Shown piece by piece: positions 1 to 5,248 of a DNA stretch of 7,616 nt. Every line of letters starts with the position of its first letter. Within the stretch, counting starts at the first letter, position 1. The stretch is from positions 1 through 7,616 of the forward strand of contig JAUYFO010000009.1 in NCBI GenBank assembly GCA_030690925.1, given 5' to 3'. Both the position numbers and the translations under genes were made by a program. The notes under the pieces are model-generated. The model made no database searches. It was given only the letters and a program-made list of their open reading frames with translations, and was not told the origin of the DNA. Source of the DNA: Candidatus Moraniibacteriota bacterium (lineage in GTDB: Bacteria; Patescibacteriota; Minisyncoccia; Moranbacterales; UBA1568).

Positions 1-695
1 TCATCGACGAGATTCACCGCTTGAACAAATTAATCGAGGAAGTGTTGTACCCGGCCATGGAAGACTACAAGCTCGACATCATCATTGGCAAAGGGCCAGC
101 TGCTCGCACTATCCAGCTCGACCTCCCCCGCTTCACTCTGATTGGGGCCACCACGCGGCTCGGCTCACTCTCCAATCCACTGCGCAATCGTTTTGGCTCT
201 ACTCATCGCCTCGAATTCTACACCCCTGATGATATCGAACGGATTGTCAAGCGCTCTTCTACAATCTTGGGTATCGGACTGGATCCTTCTGGCGCTAAAG
301 CCATAGCCGAGGGAAGCCGCCAAACACCAAGAGTCGCCAATCGGATCCTGAAACGTGTCCGTGACTACGCTCAGATTAAGGAGGCCGACACGATTTCTGG
401 GCCTCTGGCTCGCGAAGCTCTTGACCTCTACGAAATCGATGCCCTGGGGCTCGAACCGACCGATCGCCACATCCTCCACACCCTCATCACCAGATTCAAG
501 GGTGGTCCAGCTGGTATCCAGGCTCTAGCTGCCGTCACTGGCGAAGAGATCCAGACAATCGAAGATGTCTACGAACCCTATCTCATTCAACTGGGATTCC
601 TGGCTCGCACTCCGCGTGGTCGCGTAGTGACGCTCCGCGGCTACAGCCACCTCCAATTGGAAGCTCCCGACAATCATCAGGAAAAATTATTGTAG
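1..695 (+). CDS. ruvB: RuvB, Holliday junction branch-migration ATPase (5'-truncated by window edge)
   Basis: RuvB is the hexameric AAA+ motor that, with RuvA, drives branch migration of Holliday junctions during recombinational repair. The visible part is 230 codons, read from nt 3, and ends at TAG 693-695. It begins exactly at the Walker B motif IDEIHRL (nt 3-23). It continues with the RuvB signature EEVLYPAMEDY, sensor 1 IGATTR (about nt 141-158), the arginine-finger segment LRNRFG (about nt 180-197), sensor 2 TPRVANRILKR, and a C-terminal winged-helix domain (GGPAGIQALAA to LARTPRGRV) that contacts DNA. Family proteins are about 335-345 residues, so roughly 105-115 N-terminal residues, including Walker A, lie outside the window. 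All motifs seen are intact. The stop codon lies inside an inverted repeat at 689-718. The TTG at nt 21 is an internal leucine codon, not a start. Confidence 0.98.
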   Translation, partial: IDEIHRLNKLIEEVLYPAMEDYKLDIIIGKGPAARTIQLDLPRFTLIGATTRLGSLSNPLRNRFGSTHRLEFYTPDDIERIVKRSSTILGIGLDPSGAKAIAEGSRQTPRVANRILKRVRDYAQIKEADTISGPLAREALDLYEIDALGLEPTDRHILHTLITRFKGGPAGIQALAAVTGEEIQTIEDVYEPYLIQLGFLARTPRGRVVTLRGYSHLQLEAPDNHQEKLL

Positions 696-718
696 CCATA
701 GCCTACCGATGCTACAAT
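689..718 (+). promoter_or_regulatory. Possible promoter on an 8-bp inverted repeat
   Basis: ATTGTAGC (689-696) and GCTACAAT (711-718) form a perfect 8-bp inverted repeat around a 14-nt centre, overlapping the ruvB stop codon. Read as a sigma70-type promoter, TTGTAG (690-695) would be a poor -35 box (3 of 6 matches) and TACAAT (713-718) a good -10 box. The spacing is 17 bp and a TG sits one base before the -10 (710-711), as in extended -10 promoters. Transcription would start near 725, about 20 nt before the ATG at 745. The symmetry puts the same GCTACAAT octamer on the minus strand, so an operator or a bidirectional site is also possible. As RNA it is an 8-bp hairpin with a 14-nt loop and no T-run after it, so it is a poor intrinsic terminator. 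Confidence 0.45.
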
Positions 719-744
719 GGCAGTGCTGAAGAAAACAAAAAGTT

Positions 745-969
745 ATGCGTCTTATCTTTGGATTACTCTACACTCTTTTTTTCTTGGGCTGTCTCACAAC
801 AGCCTTGTTCGTAGTCTTTCACTTGCTACGCTACTCGCTTGATCGCAAAGTGGCCGTCTTCGGCACCGTCTTCTTCCTCTCGGTCTTCGTTATCCTTCTC
901 TTCACCAATGCCCTCATTTTCTTCACCCTGCCGCTTGAGAGTCTGTTTCCCACCTTCAATACTCTCTAG
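745..969 (+). CDS. Small two-helix membrane protein, function unknown
   Basis: This is a 74-residue, strongly hydrophobic protein that I do not recognise as a named family. Two transmembrane helices are clear: residues about 3-28 and 36-60. A short basic loop containing R29, D33, R34 and K35 joins them. By the positive-inside rule the loop is probably cytoplasmic, with both ends outside. There is no catalytic motif. The start ATG at 745 is preceded by an A-rich leader with only a weak GAAG (728-731), too far upstream to be a convincing ribosome-binding site. The gene lies downstream of the putative promoter at 689-718 and ends 9 nt before the PH-like membrane protein gene, so the two are probably co-transcribed and may act together. 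Helix-loop-helix architecture and position make it a likely real gene rather than a chance frame. Confidence 0.72.
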   Translation: MRLIFGLLYTLFFLGCLTTALFVVFHLLRYSLDRKVAVFGTVFFLSVFVILLFTNALIFFTLPLESLFPTFNTL

Positions 970-978
970 AACCTCTTT

Positions 979-1551
979 ATGACCCACCATTTCAACCGCT
1001 ACCACTTCCAGGGACAGCATGAAGGCGAACAGGTGCTGAACATCATCCATCGTCATTGGTTCAATATTCTCACACACTACCTGGTAGTGTTCGGCTGTGC
1101 CTTCCTCGTCTTCGGTAGTATCGGCAGTTTCCCTATTCTCTTTCCTGAGGCCGTCACGCCAGCAAACCAGGCTTTTTTTCTCTTCGCTCAGAACACCTTC
1201 CTTATCTTCTTGTGGCTCTATGGCTTTTTGGTCTGGGTGGACTACTATTTTGATGTCTGGATTATTACCAGTGAACGCATCGTCAATATCGAACAACGCG
1301 GTCTCTTCATTCGCCATATTAGCGAGCTGCGCTTCTCCCGCGTTCAGGATGTTACCAGCTCGGTCAGCGGACTCCTCCCCACTATCCTCAATTTCGGTGA
1401 CGTCTACGTCCAGACAGCTGCCGAAGAAGAACGCTTCGTCTTTCGCCAGGTCGGCGATCCTTTTGCTATCAAGAGTGAGGTCATGCGCCTCTCCCGGGTA
1501 GCTTCCCAAGAAAACATGCGGGACCTCGCCAACGCCCTGGAAAAAGAATAG
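979..1551 (+). CDS. Membrane-anchored bacterial PH-like (bPH2/YdbS-type) domain protein
   Basis: The protein has 190 residues. An N-terminal stretch containing EGEQVLNIIHRHWF is followed by two transmembrane helices at about residues 29-52 and 65-88. After them lies a PH-like beta-rich domain at about 89-170. The segment from WIITSERIVNIEQRGLF (about 94-110) through the LRFSRVQDV motif (about 117-125) to FGDVYVQT (139-146) follows the pattern seen in YdbS/bPH2 proteins. There the residues after the second helix start the fold with an 'ITseRi' strand. Such proteins are usually small inner-membrane proteins of unknown molecular role; no enzyme activity is expected. The ATG at 979 is 9 nt after the stop of the small membrane protein gene. 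It has no Shine-Dalgarno; the sequence just before it is CCTCTTT. The C-terminal tail (about 175-190) is charged and probably helical. Confidence 0.85.
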   Translation: MTHHFNRYHFQGQHEGEQVLNIIHRHWFNILTHYLVVFGCAFLVFGSIGSFPILFPEAVTPANQAFFLFAQNTFLIFLWLYGFLVWVDYYFDVWIITSERIVNIEQRGLFIRHISELRFSRVQDVTSSVSGLLPTILNFGDVYVQTAAEEERFVFRQVGDPFAIKSEVMRLSRVASQENMRDLANALEKE

Positions 1552-1597
1552 TCCTTCACTGGCCTCGCCAGAGAACTTTCCTTTTTTCTTGAAATTG

Positions 1598-1605
1598 GCT
1601 ACAAT
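1598..1605 (+). promoter_or_regulatory. GCTACAAT octamer, possible -10 region for yebC-ruvC
   Basis: The octamer found in the inverted repeat before the small membrane gene recurs here exactly, 129 nt before yebC. TACAAT (1600-1605) is a fair -10 box. The hexamer 17 bp upstream, TTTCCT (1577-1582), is only a weak -35, and the TG sits one base too far away for a standard extended -10. ATTG-GCTA-CAAT (1594-1605) is itself a small dyad. If it is a promoter, the transcript would begin near 1612 and its leader would contain the heptamer array described below. Recurrence in the second spacer is the main support. Confidence 0.33.
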
Positions 1606-1611
1606 AAGGCG

Positions 1612-1674
1612 ATTTAAGAATTTCTAATTTACAAGTATCAATTTACATTGAATTTTCAATGTTGCAATTTTCAA
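1612..1674. repeat. Degenerate 7-bp tandem repeat array (AATTTNC-like)
   Basis: Reading in steps of seven gives ATTTAAG, AATTTCT, AATTTAC, AAGTATC, AATTTAC (1612-1646). A 4-nt break follows, and then AATTTTC, an 8-nt AATGTTGC, and AATTTTC (1651-1672). The nonamer AATTTTCAA occurs at 1651-1659 and 1666-1674. It reappears inverted (TTGAAAATT) at 1715-1723 and once more after ruvC at 3029-3037. The pattern looks like an eroded short tandem repeat filling the leader of yebC. No open frame or RNA gene is evident in it. Confidence 0.6.
1645..1662. repeat. 8-bp perfect palindrome with 2-nt centre
   Basis: ACATTGAA (1645-1652) and TTCAATGT (1655-1662) are exact reverse complements separated by TT. 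The dyad lies inside the heptamer array, 71 nt before the yebC start. It could bind a dimeric repressor. It could equally be a by-product of the AATTTTC/GAAAATT repeat composition. No T-run follows, so it is not a terminator on the plus strand. Confidence 0.45.
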
Positions 1675-1733
1675 AGACGACAGCTCCTGCATTTATTGGA
1701 GTATTGTGGTTTGATTGAAAATTATTTTATCCT

Positions 1734-2459
1734 ATGTCGGGACACTCTCACTGGGCAGGCATCAAACACCATAAGGGACTCAATGACGCCAAACGGGCTG
1801 CCGTTTTTACCAAGTATGGACGCAACATCATCATTGCAGCCGAAGCTGGCGGCGGCAACCCTGATACCAACTACAGTCTCAAGATTGCTATCGATGCCGC
1901 TCGCACCGTCAACATGCCCAAAGAAAACATTGACCGCGCCATCAAACGCGGTACTGGTGAACTGAAAGGCGGTAGTCGCATCGAGGAACTCCTCTACGAA
2001 GCCTACGGCCCTGGTCAGGTGGCGCTCCTCATCGAAACCGCCACGGACAACAAGAACCGTACGGTGAGTGAGATAAAAAACATCCTAACCAAAGGCCATG
2101 GTAAGTTCGTTCCCACCGGCTCTGTCAGCTTCATGTTCCGACACGTTGGACTCATCACCTTCTCCTTAGAGACGCACCTAAAAGAAACCCTGGAAATGGA
2201 AACTTTGGAATCGGGCGCCGATGATTTCTTTGTCAGCGACGAGGCCTTCGTTGTCGTGACCGCCATCGACCGACTGCAGGCTGTCGAGGAATACTTCCGA
2301 AGCAAAAACATACTGTGTGAAAGTGCTACCCTCGGCTATCTCCCAACGCAAATGACAACACCAGAAGAAAAAGATATTGCCTCACTTGAAAAACTTCTCG
2401 AAACGCTCGATGATCACCAGGATGTCCAGCGAGTGTGGGACAATAGGAACAGCTTGTAG
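1734..2459 (+). CDS. yebC: YebC/PmpR/TACO1-family protein
   Basis: YebC-family proteins were long annotated as transcriptional regulators. More recent work on bacterial and mitochondrial (TACO1) members links them to translation through difficult, proline-rich stretches. At 241 residues this one is close to the usual 235-250. The N-terminal signature MSGHSHWAGIKHHKG is present, followed by DAKRAAVFTKYGRNI (18-32) and AGGGNPDTN (38-46). The NMPKENIDRAIKRGTG segment spans 60-75, then the second-domain motif YEAYGPG (88-94) and TDNKNRT (104-110), and GSVSFMF (129-135) in the third domain. It ends at TAG 2457-2459, which lies inside an AGCTT repeat. The start is fixed by the conserved N-terminus; no Shine-Dalgarno is visible and CCT directly abuts the ATG. 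ruvC follows after 36 nt, a common arrangement in bacteria. The gene looks full length and intact. Confidence 0.97.
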   Translation: MSGHSHWAGIKHHKGLNDAKRAAVFTKYGRNIIIAAEAGGGNPDTNYSLKIAIDAARTVNMPKENIDRAIKRGTGELKGGSRIEELLYEAYGPGQVALLIETATDNKNRTVSEIKNILTKGHGKFVPTGSVSFMFRHVGLITFSLETHLKETLEMETLESGADDFFVSDEAFVVVTAIDRLQAVEEYFRSKNILCESATLGYLPTQMTTPEEKDIASLEKLLETLDDHQDVQRVWDNRNSL

Positions 2460-2482
2460 CTTCTTAGCTTCGTTAGCTTATT
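2451..2482. repeat. Degenerate AGCTT-type tandem repeat spanning the yebC stop and yebC-ruvC gap
   Basis: Four units begin with AGCTT at 2451, 2458, 2466 and 2475, giving periods of 7, 8 and 9 nt. TAGCTT is exact at 2457-2462, 2465-2470 and 2474-2479. The first unit and the start of the second encode the last yebC codons and its TAG stop, so the array runs from coding into non-coding sequence. The repeat unit differs from the AATTTNC array before yebC. Confidence 0.55.
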
Positions 2483-2495
2483 AGAAGACATCGTT

Positions 2496-2990
2496 ATGAG
2501 AATTCTCGGCATTGACCCCGGAACGGCTACTGTCGGCTGGGGCATCATCGACATCGCGGGCGGTAAAACCATTTCCGTGGCCTTTGGCCATATCAGCACT
2601 AGCAAAGAACACTCCCCCGAGAAGCGTCTGGCCGAGATCGCCCATGACCTGACTGCTATCGTCAAAAAGTATCAGCCAGGCGAAGCGGCTATCGAAGAAC
2701 TCTTCTTTTTCAAAAATCAGAAAACAGTTATTGCTGTGGCTCAGGCTCGGGGTTGTATTGTATTGACACTGGATCAATTATGTGTTAATATTTCCGGTTA
2801 CACGCCGCTCGAGGTGAAACAGGCATTGACAAACTATGGGCGCGCCGATAAGACTCAGGTACAATTGATGGTGAAGGCTATCCTCAAGCTCAAGAGCATC
2901 CCAAAACCCGATGACGTAGCCGATGCCCTGGCCATCGCCCTGTGCCACGCCAGTCGCCGAAAAATGGAGTCTGTCCGGAACGGACAATAA
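2496..2990 (+). CDS. ruvC: RuvC, Holliday junction resolvase
   Basis: RuvC is the dimeric endonuclease that resolves Holliday junctions after RuvAB branch migration, cutting symmetrically with two metal ions. The 164-residue product is slightly shorter than E. coli RuvC (173). It starts with MRILGIDPGTATVGWG, placing catalytic D7 in the IDPG motif. The second acidic residue is E67 in AAIEELFF. The third and fourth are D140 and D143 in the DDVADALAIALCH motif near the C-terminus. All four are present, so an active RNase H-fold resolvase is expected. YTPLEVKQALTNYGRADKTQV (102-122) matches the DNA-contacting region of the family. The ATG at 2496 has a weak purine-rich AGAAG (2483-2487) upstream. 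It follows yebC by 36 nt. No ruvA is found next to it, and ruvB lies about 1.8 kb upstream behind two membrane-protein genes. Confidence 0.97.
   Translation: MRILGIDPGTATVGWGIIDIAGGKTISVAFGHISTSKEHSPEKRLAEIAHDLTAIVKKYQPGEAAIEELFFFKNQKTVIAVAQARGCIVLTLDQLCVNISGYTPLEVKQALTNYGRADKTQVQLMVKAILKLKSIPKPDDVADALAIALCHASRRKMESVRNGQ
2972..2986. other. Perfect 6-bp hairpin at the 3' end of ruvC
   Basis: TGTCCG (2972-2977), loop GAA, CGGACA (2981-2986) make a GC-rich hairpin in the last ruvC codons, ending just before the stop codon. An A-rich rather than T-rich run follows, so it is not a standard intrinsic terminator for the plus strand. It may protect the transcript's 3' region or mean nothing. Only the symmetry is certain. 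Confidence 0.3.
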
Positions 2991-3000
2991 AAGCACAGTA

Positions 3001-3111
3001 CAGAAAACACAAAAACCAAACAAAGCCCAATTTTCAAAACCTAAACAATAAACGGGGTAAAGTAATTTTTGAGATTTGTGCCTTTGTGTTTTGTTTGGAC
3101 TTTGTGTTCTG
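3001..3111. repeat. Long imperfect inverted repeat in the ruvC - 7TM spacer
   Basis: The left arm (3001-3030) is A/C-rich and the right arm (3084-3111) is T/G-rich. Matching blocks are CAGAA (3001-3005) with TTCTG (3107-3111), CACAAA (3008-3013) with TTTGTG (3101-3106), and CCAAACAAA (3016-3024) with TTTGTTTGG (3090-3098). A 2-nt bulge and a 2-nt mismatch interrupt them, and a further partial match runs inward. The loop is about 53 nt. The right side also carries TTTGTG three times (3075, 3083, 3101), so short-period repetition contributes. The spacer (2991-3132) holds no gene. A weak promoter-like pair, TTGGAC (3095-3100) and TAAATT (3119-3124), is possible but unconvincing. Confidence 0.55.
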
Positions 3112-3132
3112 AGTTTTGTAAATTTGAATCAT

Positions 3133-3792
3133 ATGCAATACCACCCTCTCATCAACTTCATCGTCGCTTCCGGTGTGCCCCTCCAGACCGTGGCCCTCCT
3201 CCTCATGCTGCCTATCGTCGTCACCCTGGTAGCTTTTTTTCGTCAGGTCATCGGTATCAAGGCTTTCGGTATCTACACCCCTTCCATCATTACCTTTGCT
3301 CTTTTGGCCTTCGATCCAAACGGTATCAAATATGGTATCGCCATCTTCATCGCCGTCATTGTCGTCGGTACTCTGTCGCGACTCCTCATGAAAAAGTTCC
3401 GCCTGCTTTATTTGCCTCGCGTCGCTATCACCGTCTCTATCGTTTCACTGGCCATCTTGTTTATCCTGGTCATCGGTGGCATGACGCAGCGCACGGGACT
3501 AGCGGCCGTCTCCATCTTTCCACTCCTCATCATGATTACCCAGGCGGAAAAATACATCGCCACCCAGATCGAAAAAGGTAGCCGTGTCGCCCTCATCTTG
3601 GCGCTGGAAACACTGATTATTTCGGTGGTGGGCTACTTCCTTATTAGTTGGCACGCCCTCACCACTCTGATTCTCCAGTACCCCTGGATTATCCTCTTCA
3701 CCTTTGTCATCAATTTTTCCTTGGGGAAATGGACGGGTCTGCGCGTCACCGAGTACTTGCGCTTCCGCAAAATCATCCGCCACCTACAGTAA
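3133..3792 (+). CDS. Seven-helix membrane protein, 7TM part of '7TM/inactive transglutaminase' family
   Basis: The product has 219 residues and is almost entirely hydrophobic. Helices fall at about residues 18-35, 46-60, 66-84, 94-114, 120-135, 152-169 and 176-192. The FFRQVIGIKAFGIYTPSIITFALL segment (35-58, with key residues G41, F45, G46 and P50) resembles the characteristic part of the seven-helix domain that in proteobacteria is normally joined to an N-terminal inactive transglutaminase-like domain. No such domain exists here; only about 17 residues precede helix 1. I chose ATG 3133. The longer frame from 3076 would add 19 residues encoded by the T/G-rich repeat arm, which looks non-coding. 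No Shine-Dalgarno is visible. The downstream neighbour is the ligase-like gene that also accompanies this family in proteobacteria, which supports the assignment. It probably anchors the system in the membrane or moves its product, but this is inference. Confidence 0.8.
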   Translation: MQYHPLINFIVASGVPLQTVALLLMLPIVVTLVAFFRQVIGIKAFGIYTPSIITFALLAFDPNGIKYGIAIFIAVIVVGTLSRLLMKKFRLLYLPRVAITVSIVSLAILFILVIGGMTQRTGLAAVSIFPLLIMITQAEKYIATQIEKGSRVALILALETLIISVVGYFLISWHALTTLILQYPWIILFTFVINFSLGKWTGLRVTEYLRFRKIIRHLQ

Positions 3793-3830
3793 CAGCGGCA
3801 TCTTTTTGTTTTTTTTGTTTGTTGGCCTCT

Positions 3831-5237
3831 ATGTTCGATTTCTTCAAGCAGAGTAACCGGCTTCTTGGTATGAACGCCCGGAATCTGGAGTATATTCGTC
3901 CCCACAACCGCAAGCGTGGGATGGAGATGGCTGATAGCAAACTGCTCTGTAAACGCGTCTTGAAAAAAAATAGCCTGGCCGCTCCAGCACTTATCGCCAA
4001 GATCAAAAATCGTGAGGAGCTAGAGGCGTTCGACTGGAACACTCTGCCAGATAGTTTTGCGTTGAAACCCAATCGTGGTTTCGGAGGCGAAGGCATCTTG
4101 GTCGTGTACGCTCGAAAAAAGGGTCGTCTCGACGCTTGGGTCAAGGCCGATGGTGCTATTATTACCGTCGAGGACCTGCATGCCCATATCAGCAACATTT
4201 TTGACGGCTCGTTTTCTTTGGCCAACTCTCCTGATATTGCTTTTTTCGAAGAACGCCTCAAACTCCTCAAACTGTTCAAACCTTATTCCTTCAAAGGCAT
4301 CCCTGACATCCGAGTTATCGTTTTTAACCGCGTACCGGTGATGGCTATGCTCCGTCTCCCTACCCGAGCCTCCGACGGCAAGGCCAACTTGCAGCAGGGC
4401 GCTATCGGGGTGGGCATTGACCTCGCTACCGGCACCACCACCACTGCCATCATCGGCAAAGGCCACATTATCGAATACATCCCCGGAACCCGGCTGGTGC
4501 TCTCGGGTATTAAGATTCCCTACTGGAAAGAAATCCTGCGCATGTCGGTCGAGGCACAGACTATTTCCGGCCTTGGCTTTCTCGGTGCTGACATCTCTAT
4601 CGACCGTGACCGTGGACCCGTCATCTTGGAACTCAATGCCCGTCCCGGGCTCTCTATCCAGCTGGCCAATCTGGCTGGACTGAAGGATCGCCTCAAACGG
4701 GTCTCTGGACTTAAAATCAAAACCACGGAACGCGGGATGCGAGTGGGCATGAATCTCTTCGGAGGGGAGATTGAAGAGGAAATTGAGGAGCTCTCTGGTA
4801 AACGAGTTATCGGCAGTACCGAGAAAATAAAACTAATCGGGAAGGATGGTAAAGAAATCGAAGTGGAAGCCAAAATCGACACCGGAGCCGACTCCACTTC
4901 TATCGATACCGAGCTGGCCAAGGAACTCGGATTTGGAGATGTCCTAAAATTTTTTGAAACTATTCCAAAACCCCTTTCAACTAACCGAGAAGAATTGAGG
5001 GTACTCTCCGATGAATACGATGCAAAGTATCGATCTGCCCATTCTGATTTGCAAGCTATCACCTTCACCTATTCTGCTAATGGACTGAGTATGAGACCAA
5101 AAATTGAAATTTCACTCCTTATAGATAGCCTTACGATCCCTGCCCGCGTCACTGTTGTCGATCGTGCCAGTCTTGAATACCCCGTCATCATAGGAAGAAA
5201 AAATCTGCAGAAATTCCTTGTTGATGTGAGCAAATAA
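3831..5237 (+). CDS. Fusion: alpha-L-glutamate ligase-like ATP-grasp enzyme + RimB-type (ATP-dependent zinc protease) domain
   Basis: This is a 468-residue two-domain protein. Residues 1-about 300 are an ATP-grasp ligase of the RimK-related 'alpha-L-glutamate ligase-like' group. LLGMNARNLEYI (11-22) and ADSKLLCKRVL (34-44) are group hallmarks. K79 with the glycine-rich GFGGEG (83-88) should bind ATP. DIRVI (159-163), D254, and E267/N269 in ELNARPGLSIQLANLAGL (267-284) should bind metal and phosphate. An acidic linker (312-320) leads to a RimB/'ATP-dependent zinc protease' domain with retropepsin-like fold (about 325-468). It carries IDTGADSTSID (349-359) with a putative catalytic aspartate, RPKIEISLLI (422-431), and a VDRASLEYPVIIGRKNL block (443-459). 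Family ligases form amide bonds to glutamate; RimB-type proteins are reported to act against RimK-added glutamates. One chain may thus add and remove. No signal peptide is seen. ATG 3831 is chosen because GMNARN follows 13 residues later; upstream codons are spacer and overlap the 7TM gene. GC content drops around the domain junction. Confidence 0.88.
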   Translation: MFDFFKQSNRLLGMNARNLEYIRPHNRKRGMEMADSKLLCKRVLKKNSLAAPALIAKIKNREELEAFDWNTLPDSFALKPNRGFGGEGILVVYARKKGRLDAWVKADGAIITVEDLHAHISNIFDGSFSLANSPDIAFFEERLKLLKLFKPYSFKGIPDIRVIVFNRVPVMAMLRLPTRASDGKANLQQGAIGVGIDLATGTTTTAIIGKGHIIEYIPGTRLVLSGIKIPYWKEILRMSVEAQTISGLGFLGADISIDRDRGPVILELNARPGLSIQLANLAGLKDRLKRVSGLKIKTTERGMRVGMNLFGGEIEEEIEELSGKRVIGSTEKIKLIGKDGKEIEVEAKIDTGADSTSIDTELAKELGFGDVLKFFETIPKPLSTNREELRVLSDEYDAKYRSAHSDLQAITFTYSANGLSMRPKIEISLLIDSLTIPARVTVVDRASLEYPVIIGRKNLQKFLVDVSK

Positions 5238-5248
5238 GAGAAATACCT

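Noticed and set aside
826..1509. 227-aa open frame on the minus strand opposite the two membrane genes
   Set aside because: It is acidic low-complexity sequence mirroring the hydrophobic plus-strand genes and has no recognisable motif. The plus-strand products have clear helices and a PH-like domain.
1559..1587. Possible intrinsic terminator after the PH-like gene: CTGGC-CTC-GCCAG then TTTTTT
   Set aside because: The stem is only 5 bp with a 3-nt loop and the T-run starts 10 nt later, so it does not meet the usual terminator form.
1612..1674. CRISPR array
   Set aside because: The unit is 7 bp and degenerate with no spacers; CRISPR repeats are longer and near-identical.
1606..1733. Riboswitch or small RNA in the yebC leader
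   Set aside because: Beyond the palindrome and heptamers I found no conserved aptamer-like structure. The sequence is mostly low-complexity AT.
3076..3132. 19-codon N-terminal extension of the 7TM protein
   Set aside because: The codons fall in the T/G-rich repeat arm. The ATG at 3133 gives a normal start just before helix 1.
3797..3825. T-rich tract between the 7TM and fusion genes as a terminator
   Set aside because: No stem precedes the tract, and the short gap with functionally linked neighbours argues for read-through.
3648..3830. 61-codon N-terminal extension of the ligase-protease fusion
   Set aside because: It would overlap the end of the 7TM gene and translate the T-rich spacer. 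The conserved ligase N-terminus begins at the ATG at 3831.
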